A DNA stretch of 64,000 nt. Source: Burkholderiales bacterium. GTDB taxonomy: Bacteria > Pseudomonadota > Gammaproteobacteria > Burkholderiales > SG8-41. This document shows positions 53,032 through 63,800 of this stretch, piece by piece; position 1 is the first letter of the stretch; every line of letters begins with the position of its first letter. The position numbers and the translations under genes were made by a program. A model generated the notes under the pieces. It was not told where the DNA came from and did no database searches. It saw nothing but the letters and a program-made list of their open reading frames with translations. The stretch lies in the NCBI GenBank assembly GCA_019635015.1, contig JAHCAG010000015.1, positions 16,850 to 80,849 of the forward strand. The letters run 5' to 3'.

Positions 53032-53519
53032 AGAGGACCAGGTTCGTGCTGGCGCTGCTGCTGGGCCTGCTGTTGTCCGGTTGCGGGGCGCTGTCTTCCG
53101 GCCCGTCCGATATGCCGCAGCGCAGTGACCTGTTCCAGCTGAGCAACGAGGCACAGCTCGCCTACGAATCCGGGGAGGATGCCAAGGCCGAACAGCTCTA
53201 CATGGCACTGCTGCGCAAGACACCGAACGATCCCGAGATTTGGTTCCGCCTCGGCAACCTCTACGCCCGGGCACACCGGCCCGATGCCGCCGCTGACGCC
53301 TACCAGCGGGTACTCTCGATCAATAATACCGAGCACCGCGCCTGGTACAACCTCGGCATCGTGCGCCTGCGCCAGGGCTGGGCCGCGATGATCCAGGCCT
53401 ACGGCAATTCCGCCCCCGGCGACGTGGTCAATGGTGAGAGCGGACGCATGATCGGCCACCTCGAACGCATGCCGGGCCTGCCACCGGTGAACCGCAATGA
53501 TCCCGCGCCGAAAAAATAA
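53013..53519 (+). CDS. TPR lipoprotein (TadD-like)
   Basis: The 168-residue protein has a lipoprotein signal (ALLLGLLLSGCGA) and two or three TPR repeats (AQLAYESGEDAKAEQLYMALL and WFRLGNLYARAHRPDAAADAY). TadD is the outer-membrane TPR pilotin-like factor of Tad systems. ATG 53013 follows GGAGG (53001-53005) at 7 bases; GTG 53028, preceded by GGGGA, is a possible second start that would shorten it by five residues. Both overlap the preceding gene. The next gene starts inside this one (53497). Confidence 0.82.
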   Translation: MGGESVKRTRFVLALLLGLLLSGCGALSSGPSDMPQRSDLFQLSNEAQLAYESGEDAKAEQLYMALLRKTPNDPEIWFRLGNLYARAHRPDAAADAYQRVLSINNTEHRAWYNLGIVRLRQGWAAMIQAYGNSAPGDVVNGESGRMIGHLERMPGLPPVNRNDPAPKK

Positions 53520-54336
53520 CTCCGCTTCGCGCAACCGGCAGCGCCGCCGCGGCCAGGCGCTGGTCGAGTTCATCATCATCTACCCGACGCTGCTGCTGCT
53601 GGTGCTCGGTGCCTTCCAGTTCGCGCTGGTCTACCAGGCCAAGACGACGCTGAATTACGCCACCTTCATGGCGGCGAGACAGGGCGCGCTGAAAAACGCC
53701 AAGACCAATCCGATGAAGGATGCGCTGGCTGCCGGCATGACGCCGCTGTTCACCACCACCAAGGATGACTACCTCGACCTGGTCAAGGCGCGCGCGATTG
53801 CCGCCATCGAGGCCTTCAATCCGCTCAATACCCGGATCCGGGTGATCAGCCCGACCGCGGATGCCTACAACGCGCACAAGGGCGATTCCGAGTCCGGCAC
53901 CGAGATACCGAATGACAACCTGATGTACCGCCCGACGACGGTCAAGGGCGGCATGAGCGTGCAGGATGCCAACCTGCTGACGATCGAGGTCACCTACTGC
54001 ACGCGCCTGATCGTGCCCATCGTCAACCGCGTGATCTATTCGCTGTACTTCGGCTTTGTCGGCGAGCAGGTGCTGGCCGCCGAATATTATTCCGGCGCTG
54101 CGACGCCGTCGGGGCTTGCCGGACAGCGCTGCGCCGACATCAACGACCAGATCGACAGCCTGATCAACCAGCTCGCGAGTTACGTGCCCGGCGGTTCCGG
54201 CTTCCTGTCCTCCTTTTCCTTTCCCGAAATTCCCACCACCATTCCCGGGCTCGACTGGAACGTCGGCGGTTATCGCATCCCGATTACCTCGACCGCCACG
54301 GTGCGCATGCAGAGCCCGGTGACCCAGGCTCCATAA
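53497..54336 (+). CDS. TadE-like pseudopilin with large domain
   Basis: The 279-residue protein has a very basic N-terminus, then RRGQALVEFIIIYPTLLLLVLGAFQFALV, the TadE prepilin signature, and YQAKTTLNYATFMAARQGAL, which follows the hydrophobic helix in family members. A Cys pair (TYCTRL and GQRCADI) may form a disulfide. It overlaps the TadD-like gene by 23 bases. It is the last recognised pilus gene of the operon. Confidence 0.8.
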   Translation: MIPRRKNNSASRNRQRRRGQALVEFIIIYPTLLLLVLGAFQFALVYQAKTTLNYATFMAARQGALKNAKTNPMKDALAAGMTPLFTTTKDDYLDLVKARAIAAIEAFNPLNTRIRVISPTADAYNAHKGDSESGTEIPNDNLMYRPTTVKGGMSVQDANLLTIEVTYCTRLIVPIVNRVIYSLYFGFVGEQVLAAEYYSGAATPSGLAGQRCADINDQIDSLINQLASYVPGGSGFLSSFSFPEIPTTIPGLDWNVGGYRIPITSTATVRMQSPVTQAP

Positions 54337-54349
54337 GTATTTGTTTTAA

Positions 54350-54850
54350 ATGAATATTTTTTATTTTCGCCGCTGCCTGGCTGCAGTGCTGCCGGGAATG
54401 CTGCTGGCCGCGCCGGCTGCTGCGCTCAACTTCAACGACGGCAACTGGCACGTCACGGTGACCACGGAAATCAGCGGCATGCAGGTGAGGCCGCCGCCGC
54501 CGTATTTCTACACCCGCTGTTTCACCAAGCGCAGCTTCCAGCCCCATCTCGCGCCGCCGGGGGCCCCCTGCCGTGCCAGCAACCTGCGCACCCAGAAGGA
54601 TGTGATGACCTGGACCCTGAGCTGTGCCGACAGCGTGGCGCAGATGAGCGGGCATGGGCGCATGGTGTTCAGCGGCAACCGGGTGACGGGCACCGTGACC
54701 ACGCTGTCCCGTTATCCGGCTGAAATGCAGGTGGTGCAGAAAATCAGCGGCAAACGCGTCGGGCCCTGCGAAGTGCAGGGCGATCCCATCGAGGGCAGGC
54801 CCTTGCGCCCGCCGCTGCGCGACTACCAGGAAACAGCCCCGCAGCCCTGA
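54350..54850 (+). CDS. DUF3617-family secreted protein
   Basis: The 166-residue protein has a signal peptide (cleavage after AAPAAA, near residue 25) and a DUF3617 pattern: NFNDGNWHVTVTTEISGM, CFTKRSFQPH, and CRASNLRTQKDVMTWTLSCA. The family is periplasmic and of unknown function. It starts 13 bases after the pseudopilin, probably in the same transcript, and converges with the giant adhesin gene, only 6 bases away with no terminator. Confidence 0.72.
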   Translation: MNIFYFRRCLAAVLPGMLLAAPAAALNFNDGNWHVTVTTEISGMQVRPPPPYFYTRCFTKRSFQPHLAPPGAPCRASNLRTQKDVMTWTLSCADSVAQMSGHGRMVFSGNRVTGTVTTLSRYPAEMQVVQKISGKRVGPCEVQGDPIEGRPLRPPLRDYQETAPQP

Positions 54851-54856
54851 GCGCGA

Positions 54857-57800
54857 TCAGCGCGCCGGTTTGCCCGTTGCGCTGCTGCCTCCCGGGGCGC
54901 GCAGGTTCACACCTTCACCCTGCACCGAAATGAGCCGGTTGCCGCCGACGAGCCGGATGCGCTGCGCTTCGCGCTCGTCCTCGAAGTAACGGTCGCGCTC
55001 GCCGTTCTTGCCGTCGCCGCTGTCCTCGCCGGCATCCGCCGCGGCACGGCCACCCTGTCCGCCGCCGCGGAATTCGCCCGAAGTATCAGTGCCGCTGCGT
55101 GCCGTGGTGCTGCTGTCGCGTCCGGCTCCGCCGCGGTTGCTGTCATCCGTTTCGCCCGGCCCGACGGATGCACCGCCGCCGGAAGCGCCGCCCTGCAGGG
55201 AGCCCGAGAGGCCGGTGCCGTCGCGCGCGCTGCCGTCGCCTGCCGAGGCGACTGCATCGATCGAACCGTCACCGGTGCCCGCGCCGGGGAATCCACCGTC
55301 ACCGGCACCGAGGCCTGTGCCGCCGCCGGCGATGCCGCTTCCGGCAGCGCTGCCGGAGCCGTCGCCGAAAGCCGTGCCGTCGCCGCCGGAGAGGAAACCG
55401 CCGCTGCCGCCGGCCAGTCCGCTGTCGCCACCGGCGACACCGCTGCCTGCGCCGCCACTGCCGCCGGCACCACCGCTGCCGCCGAAGCCGCCATCCGACA
55501 ATCCGCTGCCGTCACCCGCAATCAGGCCGCCGCTGCCGCCAGCCGTGCCGTCAGCACCGCCGCCGAGGCCGTCACCCGTGCCGCCACCGGCCACACCGGT
55601 GCCCGTGCCTGCCGAACCCGAACCATCGGCGAGGCTGCCGCCGCCGGTCGCGCCGCCCGCAAAGGCATCACCACCGCCGAAGCCCGTGCCGTCACCGCCC
55701 GTGCCGCTGCCACCGCCGCCTGCGCCGGCAAACCCGTCGCCTGCGCCACCGCCTGCGTCGCCCGCGAGCGAGCCGCCGCCCGAAGCGCCGCCACCGAAGC
55801 CGCCATCGCCGCTGCCGCCCGCGAGTCCGTCGCCGATGGCGCCATCGCCACCGGTGCCGCCGCCGAAGCCGCCGCTGCCATCGCCACCGGCCAGTGTGCC
55901 GCCGCCGCTGGCGCCGTCACCGCCGAAGCCGTCGCTGCCTGAACTGTCGGCCAGTCCGTCAGCGCCGGTGCCCGAAGTCGAATCCCCGGCGAGGCTGCCG
56001 CCGCCCGAACCGCCGCCGCCGAAACTGTCGGTGCCGTCACCGCCGGGGCCGGTGCTGCCGTCGATACCGGTGCCATCGCCACCGGGACCACCGGCAATGC
56101 CGGTGCCATCGCCTCCGGGTGTCGTGCCATCACCACCCGGCGTAGTGCCATCGACCAGCGTGCCGCCGCCATCGGGGCCACCGCCCGTCAGATCGGTCGT
56201 ATCACCGCCGGGGGGATCGCCGCTGGGGGTGCCGCCACCGCCACCGCCGCCGCTGAAAGGATCCGTGTCGCCGCCGGGGGGTGTCGTGTCACCCCCGGCC
56301 AGCGTGGTGCCGCCGTCGGGCGTGCTGCCATCGCCGGGACCGGTCGTGCCGTCTCCAGCCAGGATGCCGCCGCCATCTTCGACGGGGGTCGTGTCCGTGG
56401 AAGTCGTGGTGGTGGTCGTGCCGTCGGCCGGTCCGGAAAGGGTGCCGCCGCCGTCCGCGACCACGCCGCCACCGGTGCTGTCGGTCGGCGTGCCGCCGGT
56501 GCCGCCGCCGTTGTTGGTGCTGTCCGCGGGTGTGGTGGAGCCGCCGCCACCGGTGCCGCCGGTGCCTGCGGCCGTGCCGGTGCCGGTGCCGCCGGGACCG
56601 CCGAGGTCGGTGCCGCCGGAACTGGTGCCGCCACCGCCGGTGCCGCCGCCACCACCGCCGCCACCACCACCGCCACCGCCACCGCCGCCATCGCCGGGAG
56701 TGTCACCCGAGACGTTGACCGAACCCTGGCCGGTGCTGCCGCCGGGGCAGGGCGCCGGGCAGGCGCCGTTGATGGTGACACCGGGATTGGGCTGGAAATT
56801 GCCGGCTTCGATCAGCTGCACACGGTCCGAAGTCAACTGGCCGATGCCGTCGTTGACGTTGGGGCCGGGATAACCGAGCACGCCAAATGGTATGGCCGGC
56901 TCCGGGTGATAGACATTGCCGTTGCTGGAGAAGAAATTCTTGACCACCCTGCCGTTCTGGCCGGTCTCGAACACCAGGTGCATGTTGCCGAGGCGGAACA
57001 GGCCGTCGCCGCCGACGGTGACATCGCCCTTGTGGTTGGGGCCGCCGATGATCAGCTTGGCGTCCGGATGGAACTGCTGCAGCAGTCCCAGCACCGGCGC
57101 CGCCGTGAACACCACACCCGGCAGCGAGGGATCCAGGTTGTTGCGCACAAAGATCTCGGCGGTGTCGGTGTACGGACGCAGCGTGACCTCCGCCCAGTGC
57201 GGCGTCGTGATCGTGCCGGGGAAGACCACGAAGTTGTCGGAAACCAGTTCCAGTTTCACCGGCACCTTGGGGCCGAAGATGCCGTTGCGGTCGTAACGCG
57301 CCTGGTTGTAGGCATCCAGCGTCGCGATCTGCAGCGTGCCCGCGGTTTTCAGGGTGAGATCGCCGATCGGCAGATCCGGATTCGCCGGGTCCTGGCTGCG
57401 GTCGATGAAGCCCAGCGCCGCGATCAGCGTCGTTGCCGACTGGTTGTCGATGACCATCACGTCGCCGCCCAGCACGTTCAGGTTGCCGGTGCCGGTGATG
57501 CCGGCCGGCGGCTGGATGCGCGTGCGGACGTTGAAGTTGCCCTGGCTTTTCGGCGCCACGAGGTTGACGTTCTGCGCCTGGATCACGCCGGGGCCGGCAA
57601 CCGTGCCGTTGCTGCCGGTGGTGATGCCGATGCCGCCGTTGGAGGTGGTGACGATGTCGGCGTTGATCGCGAGGTGGTTGCGCGTGTTGATCGAGATGCC
57701 GTCCTGCGCCCGCGACACGCCGTCGAGATGGCGCGACTCGAGCTTCGCGCCGACGGTGATGTCGCGGCCGTCGATGGAAATGCCGCCAACGACGGTGTCG

Positions 57801-60800
57801 CCCAGCGTGTTGACCGCAGTGCTGGAGGTCGAGATCACCGTGACCGGGGCGCCGATGCTCATCGCCGAGGAGGCCAGGATGTTGTCGTTGTTGTCCTCGG
57901 TCAGCGTGCTCAGGCGGATCAGCGGCCGTGTCTCGCCCCGGGCGGTGAGGGCGCCGACCACGTTGACGCCGGTGGAATTGTCGCCCTGGCCGAAAACGTC
58001 GATCACCGCGCGGCCGTTGTTCGAGGTCGCCGTGATGTTGCGCACGGTGGCATTGCAGGAGTCGAAGAACAGGCAGCTGAATACCGTCGAGTTGCGCGAG
58101 CCGGAGGTGATGATGACTTCGGCGCTGTGCGGGGCGCTGCCTGCCGCGGTGGACGGACCGTTGTCCGTGACCGTGATCGAACTGGCCGCGTTCATCGTCA
58201 CCGGACCGCTGCCGCTGGTCAGCGTGACGCCGGCGTTGACCGTGCTGCTGGCACCGCCGCCGGTGGCGCTGATCGCGCCGTTGAGTATTACGCCCTGGTT
58301 GCCGCTGAGGCTCACATTGGCTGCCGCAACATTGCCGGCACTGGTTGCCGACAGCGATTCGCCGCCGGGCAGGGTGATCACGCCGCCGGCGGTGATGTTG
58401 ATCGTCGCCGCGCCGGGGTTGGTGACGCTGATCGACTCAAGATTGACGTTGTCGGCTTCGTTGTAGCGGAACAGCGCGTCGTTGATGACGATGTTGCTGC
58501 TGCCGAGATTGGTGACGTTGTTGTTCGCCGCGCCCAGATTGACGGAATTCGAGGTATTCAGCGACAGGGTGTTCGCAGTGATCGCGCCGGCTGCCGTCTG
58601 CGAGATGCCCCCGCCGGGCACGTTGAAGGTGACGTTGCCGCCGCCGGCATTGACCGGCGCGGTCAGGGCCAGCGCGCCGCCGGTGGACAGCGTTACGTTC
58701 TCGCCGCGGCTGAAAATGCCGTTGGCGCCGCCGGTGTAGTACTGGGTCGGGTTCAGGCTGGCGACGTTCAGTGTACCGGTGGTGGCGAGGTTGACCCGGG
58801 CACTGCTGTTGAAGGCGAAGAAGTTGAAGAAGTTGCTGCTGGCGGCGAAGTTGTCGACGTTGTTGGTGCCGCCGGCGAAATTGAATACGGAATCGCCTTC
58901 GTAGCTAAAAAAGATCAGGTTGTTGGCCGTGATCGTATGGTCCGCGGCCTGGGTGATGTCGGCGCCATTGGTGGTGTAGATGACCACGGTATCGGCACTC
59001 AGATTGTCTGCGGCGGTCAGCGTTGCATCTGCACCGTAGCCGCGCCAGATCTCCCCGGCAAGGTTGGCGGTGTTGACCGTCGCGTTGACGATCACGCCGG
59101 GGGCGGTCGGTATGCTGCCCAGGGTGTTGAAGTTAACCAGGTCACCCGTGACATTGGCGTTGAGCGCGATGTTGTTGCCGCCAAGTAGTGTCGTCAGCGT
59201 GATGTCGCCGCCGCTGGTCGTCGGATTGGCAACGAAATCTGCCGAAAAGGGTGTGCTGCGGGTGTCAACCACGCTGTTGACAGTCAGGTTGCCGCTTTCG
59301 GCGATCACCGTCGCGTTGCCGCCGCGGGTGGTCAGCCCGCTGGCGCCGCCGGCGGTGCCTATGGTGACGGCGTTGATGTCGCGGTAGGCGACATTGATCA
59401 GGCCGTCGGTGGCGCCGGCGGTGGTGGATCCCACGGCGAGGGTGACCACGTCATTGTTGACGCCGGGGCCCGGTCCCGGATCACTGTCCAGCGTGAAGGT
59501 GCCGGAGCCGCGAAGCGCGAGCGCATTGGCCGTGATGGAGCCGCTGGTCTGGTTGACGCCCCCCCCGGCGGCATTGAGGATCACCGTGCTGCCGGTTCCG
59601 GCGCCGCCGGAGCCGGGGTTCGTGCGGGTGTCGATGTTCTCCAGCAGCGTGATCTGGTTGCCGCCGGCGGTGACGGAGCCGCTGTTGATGGTGACGCTGC
59701 CGCCGCGGGTCTGGATCCCCGACAGGCCGCCGGCCGAAGTCACCGCCACCGCGTCGGCATCGGTGTAGGACAGGCTGCCGTTAATGTTGGCCGCGATGCC
59801 CGAAATGCTGCCGCCCAGGGTGTAAACGCCGGCGGTGGCGGTGTTGTTGTCGCGGATTGCCAGCAGGTTGCTGATGACCGCGCCGCCGGTGCTGGTGATG
59901 CCGGCAGCAGTTAGGTCGATGGTCTGGCCGCTTGCCGTGATCGACTGATTCAGCGTCAGGTTGCCGCCAGATGTCAACGTGACGTTGTTGCCATTGGTGT
60001 TGATGCCGTTGGTGCCGGACACGGAGCCGACGGTCAGTGCGTCAATGTCCCCATAAGTCAATCTCCCGGTTATCGCGGCGGCGATAGTTCCGAAGTTGTT
60101 GTTGGGTGTTCCCGGAGTGGTGAGCAGCTCAAAGTCGCCAGTTCCCAGCAAACGCAAGCTACCGCCCGTAAGATCGCCGCCTAGCTGACATACGGCAACA
60201 CCAGGGGAGCAGGCGCCACCTGTTCCCCCGGCGTTGAGGGTGACAGTGCCGCTACTGCCAGCCCGAATGCCTTGGTTCAGGGTGATTGAGCCAGCGGTGG
60301 ATGTCAGCGAGACATTGCTGCTGGAGTTCGGAGTGGGAGGAACGACGGGGTCGGCGCCCGGTTCACCCAGATTCTGGGTATTAATCCCAACTTGGACTGT
60401 CAGGTTGCCGGTCGTGCTAATGGCGACGTTCTGCATTGTCTGGCCAGGTGCAATGCCAGTCTGAATGACGTTGGTCGTCAGGGCGCCGGTATTGTTAAGG
60501 GAGATATTGCCGCCACCAGTCTCGGTGGCGGCGAAGCTTGTTACCTGATTACCGGAGCCAGTGAGGGTCGTGCCGCCGGCAGAGCGCGTGGTCAGTGCGG
60601 TACTAACGATGCCGCCCGCCACGCCTTGTGTAATGGTGCCCGAAGCATTGGCATTGCCGTCTGCAATCAGCGTGACACTGCCCGTGCCGGCAGTGGATTG
60701 CAGTGTGCCATTTACGAGAATTCCGCCAGTACGATTGACTAATGTAATGTTGTTTGTGATGTTGGCTGGGTTGACGCTGCCGTCAACGGAGATCAGCCCG

Positions 60801-63800
60801 GTATGATTGTTGTCTCCTATGGTGAGATTTGTTGCAGTGATCTGGTCCAGTTTGGCGTCCGTGAGTTGCAGGCCGACACCGCCTGTCCCGACACTGATTA
60901 ATGCGTTTGGTGTGGCGGTGGTCAAGGTTGCCGAGTTGCCGGCCGCGTTTACTCCCTGGGTAAATGTCATTTGATCCGCAACCAGGGTTACCGAATTGCC
61001 CCCGGTGGTTATGCCGGCGGTACCGTTGAGGATGTCCACATCCAGGTTTGCAGCGATACTGCGCACACTCACGGCGCCTGTGACGTTTGCCGCGATGTTG
61101 GCGATATTGTTGTTGTTGTCATTGATCGTGCCCAGCGCATAACTTCCGGAGCCGAGCAGTCTAACGCCACCTGCGCCGGTTGCCGTAATCGTGTTGTCGG
61201 CTGTTTGCGAGACGCCGCCGGTCGTCGGATTGAGGGTCAGCACGCCGGTGCCTACGTTGATGTCCGCATTGACCGTGATTTGACCGCCAGTGTTGAGGGT
61301 CGCGTCCGTGTTGGCGGTGGTGATGCCCGCAAGAGTGACGCCGGCGATGCTGGAATTCGTGGAATCGAGGCCGACGCTGCCGAGTGTCAATGTGTCGGAG
61401 TCGGTGTATTGCAGTGTGCCCGCGCCGGTGAGTTTGGCGGCAAAAGTCTGAACGGCATTACCGGCATTAGTCAGGTTAACGCTACCCGATGATTCCACGC
61501 CGAGATTGGTTGTGGCCAACGCTTGTGTCTGGCTGATGTTGCCAGTGCCGGTCCGAAGAACAAGGGTGTTCCAATTGCCCTGGGTAATCGGGCCGTTTAC
61601 GGTCAGAGATCCGCTGTTGCTCGCGTCTGAACTGCCTATGCGGAGTGTTCGGGTGGTTATCTGTCCAAGCTCGGCATCAGTTAGCCCAAACGCGGCGTTA
61701 GTGCCGACATTTACATTGGTGGCGGAGCCGATGGTCGGTTGTAATGTAACGACACCTGCGGTCGTGTCGGTCAGAATGGCCGAACTAATGGTGAGGTCGC
61801 CGGCGGTCAGCGTCACGTTGCCAAAATCAGTGGGATTAATCGGGGTGGGTTGCGCAGTGATCCCGCTCACGCCATCTACTGTGCCAACGGTCAGCGCATT
61901 CGCGCCGTTGTTGAAGTTGAACTCCCGGATCCCGCCAACGCCGGCGGCAGTGGTGCTTTTTGTCGCGGCTATAGTGCCGACATTGTTGTTTCCCGTCAGG
62001 TTGACATTATCGTTAGCGGCTCCCGATGCGGCCATGACCAATAGCTGAGGTGCGGTGATATTGCCGCCGGTCTGGCTGATCGCGTCCGCGGCGTTGAGCA
62101 CAACGCGTGTTGAACTGCTAACGTTGGCGTTGAGGATAATGTTGGCATCGACCTCGGGTGGTCCGATGGCAGGGGATACGGCTTCAGTCGTCACCAGCTT
62201 GACGATGCCTGCGCCGCCACTAATGGCTCCGTTTACCGTCAAATGACCATCAGCTGTGATGTCGATGGCGCCGCCACCACTATTGAGCGTGCCATTGATG
62301 GTTACGGGTCTGAACGTGAGTACGTCGATGGCGCCGCCGCCCGTCGAAATGGAGCCCAAGGTGAAGTTGCCGACGTTATCGTTGACGAGTGTGCCGGACA
62401 AATCCGCCGAATCGCCCCCCAGCATTCCTGTTCTTAAGGTGACGCCACCGGTGGCTCCGGTGATTGTCGAGCCAGCGTCCATGAAGAACTGGGCGAGGCC
62501 GGGATCACGGTTTGCGACCTGTGCGCTCCCATGATTGGTGGTTGCCGAGAAAGCGCCACCATTCATGGTGATGGTGACCGCTCCGCTGCTGCTGGTCGGC
62601 GTGGTTGTATTGGCGGTGCTGGCGAGGATGATGTGACGTCCGGCTTGCAGGGTCAGGTCCTGGCCGGCGGTGCCGGCGCCGCCAGCGACGTTGACATCGG
62701 TTTCGACCGTGATGTCGTTGTTGGCCTGCAGCACCAGGTTCGCGCCGTTCATTGCGGCGACGACGTTGGCCGCACTCAAGTCGGAAGTGCCGGCCGCATT
62801 GTCGGCGAAGGCATCGTTGGTGGCCACCGCATCGGCGCCTGCGGCGGTGATGCGGATGTTCTTGGGGTCCAGCAGCAGCGTGCCGGTGGCACCCTGCGGC
62901 GCGCGCAAATCCGCTGTGCCGTTGAACACCAGCGACTCCTTGCCCGAAACCTCGGCGAAGCCGCCGTTGCCCCCCTGCGAGCCGCCGCGCGCCGAAATCG
63001 TGCCGTAATAACGCGTGACGTCGTCGGCCCAGACGATGACCCGGCCGCCGTCGCCGTTCTGCGTCGCGTCGGCGCGGATGGTCGCGTCGGCGCCGACATA
63101 GCTGCGCTGTGCGGTCTGCACCGCGGCGTTGTTGCCCTGGTAGTCGCCGCCGATCAGCACCGTGCCGCCGCCGCTCGCGCCCGAGGCGTCGATCAGGGCG
63201 TTGCCGGTGAGGCCGGCATGGTGGCCAAGCACCTGCACGCTGCCGCCGGTGCCGGCGCTGCCGGTGGCGTCGATGCTGCCGGAGACCAGGGTCGTGCCTG
63301 TCGTCGACTGCACACGGACGTTGCCACCGCGGCTGCCGCCGGCATCGAGGCTGCCGCTGGAGCTGACATCGCCACCATCGCCGACAAGGTAGATCGCGCC
63401 GTCTCTTTCGACGGTGCCGCGGGCGCGCACGACGCCGCTGTTGTTGACCACGGTGCCGGCGAGGTCGCGTGCGACGGCGGCGGTCATCATCACGCGGCCG
63501 CCTTCGGCGTTCAGTTCGCCGCTGTTGGAGACGCCGGCGAGTTCGGCGACGGTTTTTTCATTGACGGCGAGGTTGATCAGGCTGTCGCCCTGCATGTCGA
63601 GGGTGACCTTGGCGCCGGAGGCGAGGGCCACGGTGCCGAGCCTTGCCTCGATCACGCCGCGGTTGGCGGCATAGTCACCGGCAAGCACGACGTAACCGTT
63701 GTCGCGGGCGCGGATCAGGCCTTCATTGATGACCGAGGCGCCGGCCGGCGATCCGGGTTCGCGGCTGAAGATGTAGCGGCCGGCGAGGAAATCGTCGTTG

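Noticed and set aside
55008..56873. 621-codon proline-rich plus-strand open frame
   Set aside because: It is the direct complement of the glycine-rich adhesin tail (Gly codons read as Pro); no signal peptide or ribosome-binding site.
56906..59188. 760-codon plus-strand open frame within the adhesin region
   Set aside because: Complement of repetitive adhesin codons; Asp/Gly/Arg/Val-rich with no motif.
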